Shown: positions 26,255-31,112 of the stretch, piece after piece
Numbering within the stretch: position 1 is the first letter of the stretch
Layout of the letters: every line of letters starts with the position of its first letter
Assembly (NCBI GenBank): GCA_008828725.1
Contig: MEHQ01000678.1
Coordinates: forward strand, 75,877 to 139,876
From: Saccharina japonica
Taxonomy: Eukaryota; Sar; Phaeophyceae; Laminariales; Laminariaceae
DNA: 64,000 nt
Reading direction: 5' to 3'
The notes under the pieces: generated by a model
Seen by the model: the letters and a program-made list of their open reading frames with translations, nothing else
The model's database searches: none
Told to the model about the DNA's origin: nothing
Made by a program: the position numbers and the translations under genes

Positions 26255-26294
<40 letters not shown>

Positions 26295-27593
26295 AGCTGT
26301 GAGACCGAGGATTTCGTCGAAACTCATGTTTGCTAGCTGAGTGTAATACTTCGATCGCGCGTACTTACGGGTTTCATATGTTTTTATGCAGGATGTACAT
26401 CCCGTATGAGGGGGGCACAATCTGAGGCTGTAGAATTCAGGAAGCGTGTGTCTATTTGTGGGGGGAAAATAAAATAATGAAATAAAATAGTCTGAAATAT
26501 ACCTGGTACCAGGTATACCATCAAGCGACTCCCTTCGCGTACGTAGTTGCGATAGTCATATATCAGTGGCCCCACAACGCGATGCCACAAGGAAAAAAAA
26601 AGGCATGCCTCTTCTTGCACTTCCCTGTGTTCACCCTGGATTAATCAAGTTCCCGAGGAGTTCTTGCTTATATCGGGACCTGGTGGCGGTTATGTATGAT
26701 ATGTTTTGCGGGGGGAAATCGCGTGGATAACCTCGAACGAGGTGACTTTTGCCTCGGCAGCTTGATGTTGTTATGCTTATTTCATTAATAAAAAAGAGAC
26801 GCTTGACCCTCTTTTGGGGCTTCAAGGTGGAAAAAATGGAAAAATGACGATAAAAAATGACGAATGCAGCAAAAACGGCCGCTGCGTGACTGGAGGAGGA
26901 TACAATGGTTGGCGTCCCGAGGTGCACACAATGTCAAGGATTCGCACGGCACGGGTAGCTACACGATCCTTCCTTCCTACCTCGCACTACTGCTGGGCGC
27001 TCTCACGCTGCTCGTAGACGCTCGGCAACGCCAAAGTTATCGCTGTTCTGGTCGCTAATCCCCGGGGGGGTGTCCCAAAAGAGGGTTTTCCGCCGTTTAA
27101 GAGTGCACTCCCGTTTTTGGCACAAGTTACTTGGACTTAGACTCACATTTAGTCTATCTAGAATGCGGTAGTAAAAGGGGTTAACTGCCACCCTTCCCGG
27201 CCTTCCGACCGTTACCGGCTCTAATCTTGCTTGTACGCTCCTATCCCCCGTGTCCCCGTTCCCCCTCTACGAGTCAGACATAGTTTATGTAGAGTGCGGT
27301 AGCAATACGGTTTAACTCCCACCTTCCCCGCTCTCTTACGGTTAACGGCTCTAATCTTCCCTACCCCCCGTGTCCCCGTTCCCCCCTCTCTAACACAACA
27401 GTTCCACCTGCACGGGCTGCAAACCACCCTGAGGCAGAACAACTCCCGGTTCGAGGCGCGAACGCGACGGGGGCTGGAGGAAGACCTGGCCGACATCACG
27501 GGGGGAAACGGGCTCACGGTGGTGCAGCAGGTCGCGGTCGTCCGCCGGATGCAGCGTTCCTATCCGTTTCTGCGCCCCGCCCAAGGTGTCTAG
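3058..27593 (+). CDS. NCA2: NCA2/DGS1-family protein gene, 10 exons, 5' end missing
   Basis: This is the gene-level entry. Exons are 3058-3219, 5549-5722, 7262-11396, 12016-12103, 13361-13500, 15669-15786, 17048-17116, 21116-21291, 24136-24223 and 27402-27593. Every donor phase matches the next acceptor phase (0, 0, 2, 0, 2, 0, 0, 2, 0). After removal of the 269-nt contig overlap in exon 3 the visible CDS is 5,073 nt, about 1,690 residues. The last ~290 residues read as the NCA2 domain: a P-x3-I helix start, a SLQNMLRDFLGD block, a GRIPRMLLIQ block, a helix ending in a membrane segment, and a C-terminal DLADI...VVRRMQRSYPFL block. Yeast NCA2 controls expression of the mitochondrial ATP6/ATP8 messages, and plant DGS1 sits in the mitochondrial outer membrane; this role is transferred from the family. 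No initiator ATG was found, so the N-terminal exon lies in or beyond the first 3 kb. Introns are 0.6-4.0 kb and full of transposons. Confidence 0.85.
3228..3360 (+). repeat. 19-bp minisatellite in intron 1
   Basis: About six imperfect copies of GTAGGTGTCGGGTAGGCAG follow the exon donor directly. Repeated GTAGGT words are themselves donor-like, so this array could offer decoy 5' splice sites. It has no coding meaning. Confidence 0.85.
3540..4040. repeat. GT/T-rich low-complexity intron sequence
   Basis: Long runs of TTTGTGTG-type sequence, with an internal imperfect duplication around 3925-4050 (GAGTTTGAGGCAAGCGCTTCATG and a close copy). Frames open here are produced by composition alone. Confidence 0.6.
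4376..4750 (+). mobile_element. tRNA-derived SINE, copy 1
   Basis: The head has an A box TGGTCTAGTGG (4388-4398) and a B-box-like GGATCGAGTCT (4433-4443), the internal RNA polymerase III promoter of a tRNA. A family-specific body follows (AAGGCACGAACCGTAGTGGG, then GACCCCAGATCTG), and the element ends in a CAAA microsatellite (4723-4748). Related copies are at 13.57, 28.29, 50.55-51.0 (reverse) and 61.2 kb. Confidence 0.82.
4955..5008 (+). repeat. SINE-A 3' end with C tail
   Basis: Contains CTACGGCCATGCATGACATG then AGTACA and a C-rich tract, the last ~40 bp of the family. It is strongly 5'-truncated. Confidence 0.65.
5324..5530 (+). mobile_element. LINE 3' end joined to SINE-A 3' end
   Basis: The LINE tail (ATATGGAAACAACGGAATG to CAACAACTGAGTACA) runs straight into a SINE-A tail (GGGTCTATGGCCATACGACT) that ends in a C run at 5517-5526. 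The direct junction of the two families without other sequence is notable. Confidence 0.65.
5549..5722 (+). CDS. NCA2: NCA2 gene, second exon seen (58 codons)
   Basis: The acceptor is TTTCTCCCCAG and the donor is GAG followed by gtaaca; both borders are phase 0. The product includes KVSTSELLLEGYLRRLGGIQ, an amphipathic segment with a Leu-Gly pair. The GC-rich codon use contrasts with the surrounding AT-rich repeats. It lies before the conserved domain. Confidence 0.75.
5750..5830 (-). repeat. Hairpin element fragment (CCCACACTAATTCCAAGTAG family)
   Basis: The + strand reads GAACTGGTCCCACG, CAAACTACTTGGGATTAGTG and TTTTTTTCAG, the reverse of the units at 19.87-20.19 kb. Confidence 0.6.
5831..6780. 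other. Intron 2, mostly unassigned
   Basis: Contains a 33-bp direct duplication at about 6403-6470 (AAAGTATAGAAATCGGGG words) and otherwise no recognised repeat, RNA gene or exon. Confidence 0.5.
6890..7250. repeat. ~85-bp imperfect tandem repeats before exon 3
   Basis: CTTCGGCCGACCCTGTCGCT and CTTCGGCCGATACTGTCGCT blocks recur with C-rich spacers. They end in the CTCTCC/TTTCTTT tract that forms the polypyrimidine stretch of the exon 3 acceptor. Confidence 0.6.
7262..11396 (+). CDS. NCA2: NCA2 gene, giant exon 3 (about 1,288 codons, low complexity, 81-residue repeats)
   Basis: The acceptor is TTTCTTTAAAG in phase 0 and the donor is AGCAAG followed by gtgacg in phase 2; both fit the neighbouring exons. 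The exon opens with GSAESLEAWVDEGMLMFLQS, then poly-Gly (7441-7470), an alternating Asp/Ile stretch (7546-7590), further Gly/Ser tracts, a 12-residue poly-Ala (from 9474), and three 81-residue Cys-rich repeats (9634-10350). After these come Ala/Thr-rich and Arg/Ser-rich segments. The frame shifts only at the N at 8263, where sequences 7989-8262 and 8264-8531 are near-identical; merging the overlap restores one open frame. NCA2 homologues do not normally carry such an insertion. Whether the whole exon stays in the mature protein is unproven. Confidence 0.7.
7989..8531 (+). repeat. 270-bp direct duplication across a single N (probable unmerged contig ends)
   Basis: Copy 1 is 7989-8262, copy 2 is 8264-8531, with N at 8263. 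They differ by a few substitutions and a 6-nt difference in a GGC run. The offset is 275 then 269 nt, both 2 modulo 3, so the duplication alone explains the frame change in exon 3. Confidence 0.85.
9634..10350 (+). repeat. Three tandem 243-bp (81-codon) coding repeats
   Basis: Units begin at 9634, 9877 and 10120, exactly 243 nt apart. The shared pattern is a Cys near residue 4-5, then R-x-C-x-G-C-V-G followed by SSP-x-(R/K)-L-x-RA. A degenerate fourth copy lies upstream (LSSPTRLARAVAG at about 9244-9285). The protein identity is high only at the Cys and SSP-RL-RA positions, so these are old repeats under some constraint. Confidence 0.75.
11397..12015. other. Intron 3, unassigned
   Basis: The shortest intron (619 bp). 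It contains repeated ATTAGCTTTGACGGAAG / GGAGACGATAT words at 11720-11825. No repeat family was recognised. Confidence 0.5.
12016..12103 (+). CDS. NCA2: NCA2 gene, exon 4 (start of the conserved domain)
   Basis: This short exon is found from phase logic. The acceptor GTACCTGTGCAG gives phase 2, so the split codon becomes AGC (Ser). The product is NWAELRGVRAEAAAGLSTF then FSEQLWSPCQ, followed by the donor gtggga in phase 0. The pattern of a helix, an aromatic pair and P-x3-I across the next junction matches the entry of the NCA2 domain. The donor gtggga is weak by consensus. Confidence 0.75.
12604..13175. repeat. Large imperfect inverted repeat (fold-back element) in intron 4
   Basis: The left arm (about 12655-12810) and right arm (about 12985-13170) pair over ~150 bp. 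Shared blocks include TTGGTCAATTTTCGAGAG / CTCTCGAAAATTGACCAA and CTCCCGGGGACGCT / AGCGTCCCCGGGAG. The loop holds two GTTTCGA-containing subrepeats. It is non-coding. Confidence 0.75.
13361..13500 (+). CDS. NCA2: NCA2 gene, exon 5 (SLQNMLRDFLGD block)
   Basis: The acceptor is GACGCGCCAG (an AG 9 nt upstream would add Thr-Arg-Gln in the same frame). The donor is CATCAG followed by gtgaga, phase 2. The product is AIVNQILFRERSNLMDRAA then DDAETSLQNMLRDFLGD. The Asp-rich lead followed by S-L-x2-M-L-x-D-F-L is one of the most recognisable NCA2-family blocks. Confidence 0.88.
13573..13905 (+). mobile_element. tRNA-derived SINE, copy 2
   Basis: A-box-like TGGTCTAACAGG (13589-13600) and a perfect B box GGTTCGAGTCT (13637-13647), followed by the family body and an A-rich end. 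This copy has the best-preserved pol III promoter. It inserted 70 bp downstream of the exon 5 donor. Confidence 0.85.
13918..14345 (-). mobile_element. SINE-A copy, near full length, reverse
   Basis: A G tract at the left edge is the poly(C) tail on the other strand. It is followed by the family order read in reverse: CATAGTCGTA, GATGCCGGGACGGAGCACGT, TTCACC, GAGTCGCATGAAGGGT, then the 5' part with GCGGCTTTAGTATCTGCC. Confidence 0.75.
14460..14580. repeat. Palindromic element, AGGACCG...TTTCCGTCC family
   Basis: Arms TACCACTCTGGACGGAAAT and ATGTTTCCGTCCAAG around AAGGACCGCTTGGTCTTCAT. Same family as at 61-185. Confidence 0.6.
14650..15000 (+). repeat. Two head-to-tail truncated SINE-A copies
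   Basis: Each runs from a GCGACTCGCTCA block to CTACGGC then a C tract (tails at 14820-14828 and 14987-14997). A further C tract sits at 14631-14638, immediately 5' of the first copy. Tail-to-head arrays suggest insertion into, or template switching at, earlier C tails. Confidence 0.7.
15560..15613 (+). repeat. 54-bp T homopolymer before exon 6
   Basis: An uninterrupted T run about 55 bp upstream of the exon 6 acceptor. It may be the reverse-strand A tail of a retroposon now serving as a polypyrimidine tract. Its exact length is unreliable. Confidence 0.8.
15669..15786 (+). CDS. NCA2: NCA2 gene, exon 6 (GRIPRMLLIQ block)
   Basis: The acceptor is GTTTGGGTAG; phase 2 completes AGG (Arg) with exon 5. 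An alternative AG 7 nt downstream gives the wrong phase. The product is RQAVKTMDMSVVSRQLEQE then NGRIPRMLLIQ, ending CAG before gtgaac in phase 0. The family motif in this place is an acidic helix, then G-x-(L/I)-x-R-x-LLIQ; the fit is strong. Confidence 0.9.
15835..15955 (-). mobile_element. LINE 3' terminus, reverse, between G tracts
   Basis: On the + strand, a G tract then GTACTCATTTGTTGCTTGCC and TCATTTGACCATTGACCACG; the reverse complement is the LINE tail ending AACAAATGAGTAC plus C. A second G tract of about 25 lies at 15930-15954. Confidence 0.75.
16360..17040 (+). repeat. TCGTGTST low-complexity tract with an AT-rich insert
   Basis: Long imperfect repetition of TCGTGTCTGTGTCTTT precedes exon 7 and supplies its polypyrimidine region. 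It is interrupted at about 16500-16665 by unrelated AT-rich sequence. All open frames here are compositional. Confidence 0.7.
17048..17116 (+). CDS. NCA2: NCA2 gene, exon 7 (23 codons)
   Basis: The acceptor is ACGCGTCCCAG and the donor is AACCAG followed by gtgtga; both are phase 0. The product is AAFLKKELLHAMEAIDELF then QANQ. This matches the family helix following the LLIQ block (Q-x-x-K-x-x-(V/L)-x-x-A-(L/M)-x-A-(L/I)-D-x-L). The exon is tiny and flanked by repeats, so gene predictors may miss it. Confidence 0.9.
17160..17735 (+). mobile_element. Near-full-length SINE-A copy plus a truncated second copy
   Basis: Starts near GGTTGGGTTGGCGTCGGTTG, the same 5' block as at 34.18 kb, and runs ~520 bp to CACGACATGAGTGCA plus C tract (17675-17684). 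Then TGGCCATACGACTACGGCC starts a 45-bp copy with its own C tail (17730-17738). No protein is encoded consistently among copies. Confidence 0.75.
17740..17965 (+). mobile_element. LINE 3' end with long C tail containing N calls
   Basis: GGCGGCGAAACAGGAAGGGG to GCAACAAATGAGTAC followed by about 30 C with N at 17929 and 17946 (another N at 17811). It inserted directly after a SINE-A C tail. Confidence 0.75.
18457..19268. mobile_element. ~810-bp TIR element with a nested 60-bp palindrome
   Basis: The left end AGGCCGTTTCCTATGCGGTT and the right end (reverse complement AGGCTGTTTCCTATGCGGTT) form inverted termini followed by CGATTT and GAGCTTC. A possible 4-bp duplication TAGT flanks it. Inside, 19083-19143 is an almost perfect palindrome centred on TTTTGGGCCAAAA with arms containing CCAAGTCGTCGGATT. 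The interior also has CGCGCCGAGTGCGCT repeats. It encodes no transposase and lies wholly within intron 7 of NCA2. Confidence 0.72.
19565..19760 (+). repeat. 24-bp tandem repeat, about 8 copies
   Basis: The unit is AATGACACAATATTGCAACACAAG written from its 5' word AATGACACAATATTGCAACA plus CAAG. Variants have AGGA or CACT. The 24-bp period is a multiple of 3, so all frames look open, but nothing supports coding. Confidence 0.88.
19785..20190 (+). repeat. Tandem array of ~75-bp hairpin units
   Basis: Four to five copies of CATTCAGAACTGAAAAAAGG, TCCCACACTAATTCCAAGTA and GTTTGTCCCCAAATTCGTGG, ending CCAGTTCTTAA. Single copies are at 48.35, 48.52 and 54.60 kb (+) and 5.75, 31.02 and 41.79 kb (reverse). 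Here the element has amplified in tandem. Confidence 0.85.
21116..21291 (+). CDS. NCA2: NCA2 gene, exon 8 (membrane segment), GC donor
   Basis: The acceptor is GTGCTTTGCAG in phase 0. The donor is AAGCAG followed by gcaaga, a GC-AG intron, phase 2. The product starts VTLRLISVVPAALVILGVV, a hydrophobic span fitting the family's C-terminal transmembrane segment, then a basic Arg-rich stretch and SMRASVREMERLLTSS. The exon 7-8 join reads FQANQVTLRL with no gap relative to the family pattern. The GC donor is supported by phase: only this cut makes AGA (Arg) with exon 9. Confidence 0.88.
21548..21792 (+). repeat. SINE-A fragments, two in tandem
   Basis: A 50-bp tail fragment (TATGGTCATACGACTACGGC to a C tract) is followed by a ~190-bp copy from CTTAGCAGGATGCAGCTCAC to GAAGTACA plus C tract. 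Confidence 0.75.
22038..22232. mobile_element. MITE, CTACAGTACAGGACACCT termini (copy 1)
   Basis: The termini are inverted 18-mers CTACAGTACAGGACACCT, then AATAAGAAACAG-like sequence, with a core TCATGAGTCGTTATCTTGAA. A second copy at 23353-23547 belongs to the 1.3-kb duplication. Independent copies are at 45.76, 45.97, 47.02 and 60.56 kb. Confidence 0.75.
22330..22450 (+). repeat. Repeat family E (CACCCAGTGTCCGTGCTGA)
   Basis: Contains GACGTTGAGACGTTCTGTTC, ACCCAGTGTCCGTGCTGAGT and GTCACAGACTGTG. Copies: 23.65-23.76 kb (duplication), 43.65-43.77, 47.33-47.43 (reverse) and 63.66-63.77 kb. Confidence 0.6.
23353..23547. mobile_element. MITE, same family, duplicated copy
   Basis: Near-identical to 22038-22232 because it lies in the downstream copy of the 1.3-kb duplication. 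It is not an independent insertion. Confidence 0.75.
24136..24223 (+). CDS. NCA2: NCA2 gene, exon 9 (copy 1 of 2)
   Basis: The acceptor is TTTTTTTTCGCCGTGTGCAG in phase 2 and the donor is CTAGCG followed by gtgaga in phase 0. The product is (R)GFVGDQDLDSKLGAASRSL then LSHEETGKLA, joining exon 10 to give HEETGKLAFHLHGLQ. This fits the family, where a short E/D-x-G segment precedes the last helices. At 88 nt it is not a multiple of three, so only one of the two copies can be used in a transcript. Confidence 0.82.
24350..24565. repeat. GATCTG/ATGATCT-rich repeat (and copy at 25475-25690)
   Basis: Dense ATGATCTGTATGATCTAGCT and CATGCAGATCATGCAGATCA words, related to 1.36 and 54.9 kb. The second copy belongs to the tandem duplication. 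Confidence 0.6.
24866..24990. repeat. Repeat family C (GTGGTGGAAATCGAGTTTT), also 25991-26115
   Basis: GATGTGGTGGAAATCAAGTT, then TTGGAGCGTTTGTTGATCGA and CTACTTTCCCTAC. Independent copies are at 44.57-44.69 and 44.95-45.05 kb, each keeping an inverted ATCGAGTTT...AAACTCGTGG arm pair. Confidence 0.6.
25261..25348 (+). CDS. NCA2: NCA2 exon 9, duplicated copy
   Basis: Identical in reading to 24136-24223, with the same acceptor and donor, 1,125 bp downstream. Using both copies would frameshift exon 10 (88 + 88 = 176 nt). It is either an alternative mutually exclusive exon with the same product or an assembly duplicate. Confidence 0.6.
26293..26470 (+). mobile_element. CAGCTGTGAG-family retroposon-like repeat
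   Basis: An A run (26260-26292) is followed by CAGCTGTGAGACCGAGGATT, ACTTCGATCGCGCGTACTTA and CAGGATGTACATCCCGTATG. Copies at 51.12, 54.42, 55.37 and 58.67 kb (+) and 56.35-56.60 and 59.44-59.53 kb (reverse) keep the A or T run at the same end. In reverse this is a body ending CTCACAGCTGT then poly(T) or mixed A/T. Confidence 0.7.
27090..27395. repeat. Direct repeat in intron 9
   Basis: The segment from GACTCACATTTAGTCTA to CCCCGTGTCCCCGTTCCCCC (27138-27270) recurs with variation at 27270-27385 (GAGTCAGACATAGTTTATGT, GAATGCGGTAG/GAGTGCGGTAG). The second copy supplies the C/T-rich tract before exon 10. Confidence 0.65.
27402..27593 (+). CDS. NCA2: NCA2 gene, last exon with stop TAG
   Basis: The acceptor is CTCTCTAACACAACAG, phase 0, and the exon is open for 63 codons to TAG at 27591-27593. 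The product begins FHLHGLQTTLRQNNSRFEA and ends TVVQQVAVVRRMQRSYPFL then RPAQGV. The D-L-x-D(I/L) block followed by Q-Q-x-x-V(V)-x-R-(M/I)-x-R-S-Y-x-FL is the diagnostic C-terminus of NCA2/DGS1 proteins. This exon anchors the family call. Confidence 0.92.
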   Translation, partial: FHLHGLQTTLRQNNSRFEARTRRGLEEDLADITGGNGLTVVQQVAVVRRMQRSYPFLRPAQGV

Positions 27594-28285
27594 GGAGGGT
27601 GAAGACACCGAGCGTGCTGGAGGGTGGGCGGGTGGGTCGGTGGGTCGGTGGGTGGGTGGGTGGGTGAGTGGGCCCTGCAGGCATGTTTTTTCCGGGGTGG
27701 CGGCCGGCGGAAGGGCTCCCTCGTCACACCGTAGACGGTTGTCAGTGCTCTTCATTTACAAGCGTACCGACTAGCGGGTGGAATAGGATATAGACCTACG
27801 AGTTGCCCTGGTGGGGGTCTACAACAAATTATTTTTGTTTCTGTACCAACAGTAGTGTTTATTTCGCCGTATCATATATACGTACTCGGACAGGGGTTTT
27901 TGTTTTTGCTGGTGCTTGCGAGGACAGGGTGCGCTTGTAGGTAACCTCAAGTTGGCGCTGTACGCGGAGAATACTACTGCTGCATGTAGTATACAGCGGT
28001 CGACAATTTTTTTTTAGGGAGGGTCTCGTCGCGGAAAAAACGTACAGCTGTTGTACCGTCGGCAGTTTTTATCAAATAGTTACACACCACTGACTGTCGC
28101 GAAATATGAAGACCTTTTGTATTATTAAATATTAATATAAAAGCGGTCCTGTGATTCTTCGGCACAGCGTGGTATACGTCAGCGGTGAGCTTGACCGATG
28201 GGGTGGTTGGAACTCAGCCTTGCACGGCACTTGTGGCGCACGCTCATTCGACACGGTTTAGAGCTTTCTGTGTGATTTAATCACG
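27594..28285. other. NCA2 3' flank
   Basis: A GGTGGGTC minisatellite (about 27625-27670) follows the stop. No clear AATAAA-type signal could be assigned. The rest is unassigned, apart from AT-rich sequence at 28.0-28.15 kb. Confidence 0.45.
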
Positions 28286-28289
28286 TTCA

Positions 28290-28645
28290 GTCGGTCGCCC
28301 CGGTGGTCTTGTGGTACCCTCGAATGCTACTAAGAGTTTATTTCATGAGTTTGAATCCCACGTAGGTCGTACTTTTGAGTTTGGTTGCATAAATACGTTA
28401 TAAAAACGGAATCGACTTCTGAGAGCGCCTAGCAGCGTGGGTAGGCGCAGTTAGATGCGCGTCGACGAGGGAAGAAAGGGCCAAAGTCTTCTCTCTCGAT
28501 AAACTGCAAGGCACGAACCGTAGTGGGGAGGAGGGAGAAGAGCCTGCTTTGTCACCCCGGATCTGAGTTACGACTATTAATAGGAAGGAGAGAGAGAGAG
28601 AAAAAAGGCGAAGATAATAAATGGCATGGAAACAAAACAAACACA
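28290..28645 (+). mobile_element. tRNA-derived SINE, copy 3
   Basis: Head GTCGCCCCGGTGGTCTTGTG with B-box-like GTTTGAATCCC, body GCAAGGCACGAACCGTAGTG, end GGCATGGAAACAAAACAAAC. Same 5' and 3' limits as copies 1 and 2. Confidence 0.82.
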
Positions 28646-28748
28646 TGCCCTAAGTCAGCAAGTGAAGGGGCGCGGCTGGCATCTCGCAGATGAGAGCGCT
28701 TCTTTAACAAGTGGTACCTCTATAAAGGGTCGACGGTTTTGTAGATAT

Positions 28749-28845
28749 TAACCCTTATAGAACTGGAGTCCCGTTTTGGGGACAAAGTACTTATAATTAG
28801 AGTGGTTTGTCCCCAAAACGGGACTGCAGTCTTAAAAGGGTTAAG
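28749..28845. mobile_element. Hairpin MITE, GTCCCGTTTTGGGGACAAA family
   Basis: TTAACCCTTATAGAACTGGA...AGTCTTAAAAGGGTTAA pairs along its whole length. Arms meet at GTCCCGTTTTGGGGACAAAG and TTTGTCCCCAAAACGGGAC. Copies at 41593-41697, 48427-48522 and 50594-50691. Confidence 0.8.
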
Positions 28846-29034
28846 ACCGATGCGTTATTAATAGTGAAAACCAGCGCAGCAGAGTCAGAAACAGCGACGA
28901 CGCCCTTGAGCACAGGGCATGGTTTCTACTGTAGTGCTTCAGGGCGGGGGGGGGCATTGGAACATCCCGTTGACCACGTTGGGCGCGTGCTGCGATAGAG
29001 GTATACCGTTTTTTTGGCTGAATTTGTTTCTGAA

Positions 29035-29600
29035 TGATGGGGCTCCTTAGAGCCCGAATTAACGAGTATAAAATACATTCAATTTGGAAAAATAAAAATA
29101 ACAATTCGCTCTTCATTGGTCAGAACCCGCACCACCACCCAAGATTATACCCCAAGATCCTAATCTTTGGTGCTGGTGCGCGTGTTGAACAATGAAAAGC
29201 GGATTTGATTTTTTTTTTTTCCAAATTGATTTGTTTTTTTCTTCGTTAAAACGGGCCCTTAGCCCAAACTTGTCGGAATTTCATTCTTGTGTTGCAAAAA
29301 AAATCATTTTATAGTTAGGCCGTGGGATTGTTCGTCGGGTACATACGTGTAGCACTTTAGTTTTCCTCCAAAATCAGATTTCTGGTGAGGGCCCGTTTTA
29401 ACGAAGAAAAAAAAAACAATTTGGAAAAAATAAATAAATCCGCTTTTCATTGGTCAACACTCGCACCAGCACCAAAGATTACTGTAGGATCTTGGGGGGT
29501 GCTGGTGCATGCGTTGACCAATGAAAAGCGAATTTGAATTTTATTTTTCCCAAATTGAATTTATTTTATACTCGTTAATATGGGCCCTGAGGTATAGAGC
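29035..29600. repeat. Two related inverted-repeat elements around a 115-bp spacer
   Basis: Element 1 (about 29035-29270) and element 2 (about 29385-29595) share arms GGGCCCGTTTTAACGAAG and CAATGAAAAGCGGATTTGA, with a GGTGCTGGTGC / GCACCAGCACC centre. Their orientation makes the whole block a larger palindrome. Confidence 0.7.
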
Positions 29601-30265
29601 TTCTCAAGTGATCACCCTCGGGAAAAAAAAATGGTGCACTTCTACCGTACGAGCGTGCGTCATTGCCGAGTTGTACTTCGTCGTTTCCTCGGTGGCGGGC
29701 GCAACAGTCTTCGTGATTTGGGGTGGCGGAATCGCGTGCAATTTTCTTTGTGTCGCCGATTGATAGAAGGTGGTGTCTCTCTCTCTCGTTGTGCCTGTCG
29801 CTGCTTGCACGGGGGTTAACACCTGGCACCTGGTATATTCTAATCGAAGGGAGTGCGTAGATAGGCTTGGGGGGATCAAGCCAAAAGCCTGTGATAGCCA
29901 GCCGTTTAAATCGAATTAATTTCAGCCTTTGTCTGCGCTTTCGTGCACTGCTGTGTCTCCTGTAAACAAAAACTGTATTCCACGGTTTACTGCTTGCTTG
30001 CTTTGTGGTCTCTTCTATTAAGCAAAGTTCCAAAAGTGTCCGTAACTTACCCGCCAAAAAACGGCGTATCGGTGGTTTTTATGCGGGGGCACCGAGAGGT
30101 GGATACACGCCCCCCTGATTCAACTCATGCACAGCAGTCTCGGCAGGTCGGCGGACACAGTCGGAAGAGCGCGAGCGATAAGGTACACGGCCACCGCAGC
30201 TGAGCACCGCCTCCTGGGTGAGACCAACAACTACTAGTACCGCAAGGTTGCGGGTTATCTCACAC

Positions 30266-30540
30266 AGGAGTGTGGTCGTTTTTCAGTGCTCGATCTCTCG
30301 ACAGCGGTAAAAAGGGTGCTAAAAGTTCGAACATTTGTATTTTCGGATGCCGGGGTGCGATCGTTTTCTTCAGCGCTCATTTTTTCGACAACAGTTAAGG
30401 GCGCGTAAAAAATCGAACATATTGTATTTTCGGATGGTTCTCGACCAGATCTTACCTCCGAAAAACGCCTTGTTCGGTATTAGAAAACCCTTCCCGTTGT
30501 CGAGAAATCGAGCACTGGAAAACGATCACACCCCTGTGCG
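30266..30540. mobile_element. ~275-bp TIR element
   Basis: Left arm GTGTGGTCGTTTTTCAGTGC, TCGATCTCTCGACA; right arm is its reverse complement at about 30490-30535 (TGTCGAGAAATCGAGCAC, AACGATCACAC). The interior has a duplicated ATTTTCGGATG block (30341 and 30426). Confidence 0.7.
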
Positions 30541-30639
30541 CAGGGGTTGACACACTTCGATAGTTAATATTTTACTGAGGTTTGGTGCTTGGCGCCTAAA
30601 GCCGACCCTCCGACCCGAACCCGAACCCTATGCAAGTGG

Positions 30640-30780
30640 TCAGTGCTGGGATGCTGTACTTGGTAAGACTCTAGGTTGACTCGGCCGACTTGGATGCCGT
30701 GCTTGGAAAGACTCTAGGTTGACTCGGGATGCTGTGGCTGGGAAAGACTCCAAGTTGATTGAGCCGCGTATAATATACCC
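30640..30780. repeat. ~58-bp tandem repeat, 3 copies
   Basis: Repeated GGATGCTGTRCTTGG followed by AAAGACTCYAGGTTGA, with CTCGG spacers. Confidence 0.7.
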
Positions 30781-31019
30781 TTAGCCAAGCAGAGTGCCAA
30801 AATAGCTACCCCAGGAAGATCTATGACCATGCTTCGTCCACTACTGCCTGTTCGACAACTCGCATCCTTACGGTATATAACAGAGACGGTAGATAAGTCG
30901 CGGAGGCCACGGAGCGAGGTGTAGAGGAAGACATTGCAGGGGGCTACGTAGCGACGCGTGCTACGATAGAGGCACTGTACCGTTTTCTGGCTGAAAGCGT
31001 TTGTGGATGATCGGGCTCC

Positions 31020-31112
31020 TTAAACCCTTAATATTTGGTCCCTTATATTTGGGGACAAACTACTTGGAATTAGTGTGGGACATTTTTTTCAGTCCTGTAT
31101 GGGTTAACCCCA
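31020..31112 (-). repeat. Hairpin element, CCACACTAATTCCAAGTAG family
   Basis: TAAACCCTTAATATTTGGTC, GGGGACAAACTACTTGGAAT, TTTTTTCAGTCCTGTATGGG, TTAACC: the reverse of the 19.87-kb unit. Confidence 0.65.

Larger units (their letters stand above)
24033..26282 (+). repeat. 1,125-bp tandem duplication containing exon 9
   Basis: Units 24033-25157 and 25158-26282 are nearly identical (one visible difference is TATATACGC against TATATAGGC). A runs of 10, about 22 and about 33 lie at the unit borders. The unit starts with ACGATTACTGAGGCTCAAG, which also occurs at 22727. It contains exon 9, a GATC-rich repeat, and a GTGGTGGAAATCAAGTTTTA block. Confidence 0.9.
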
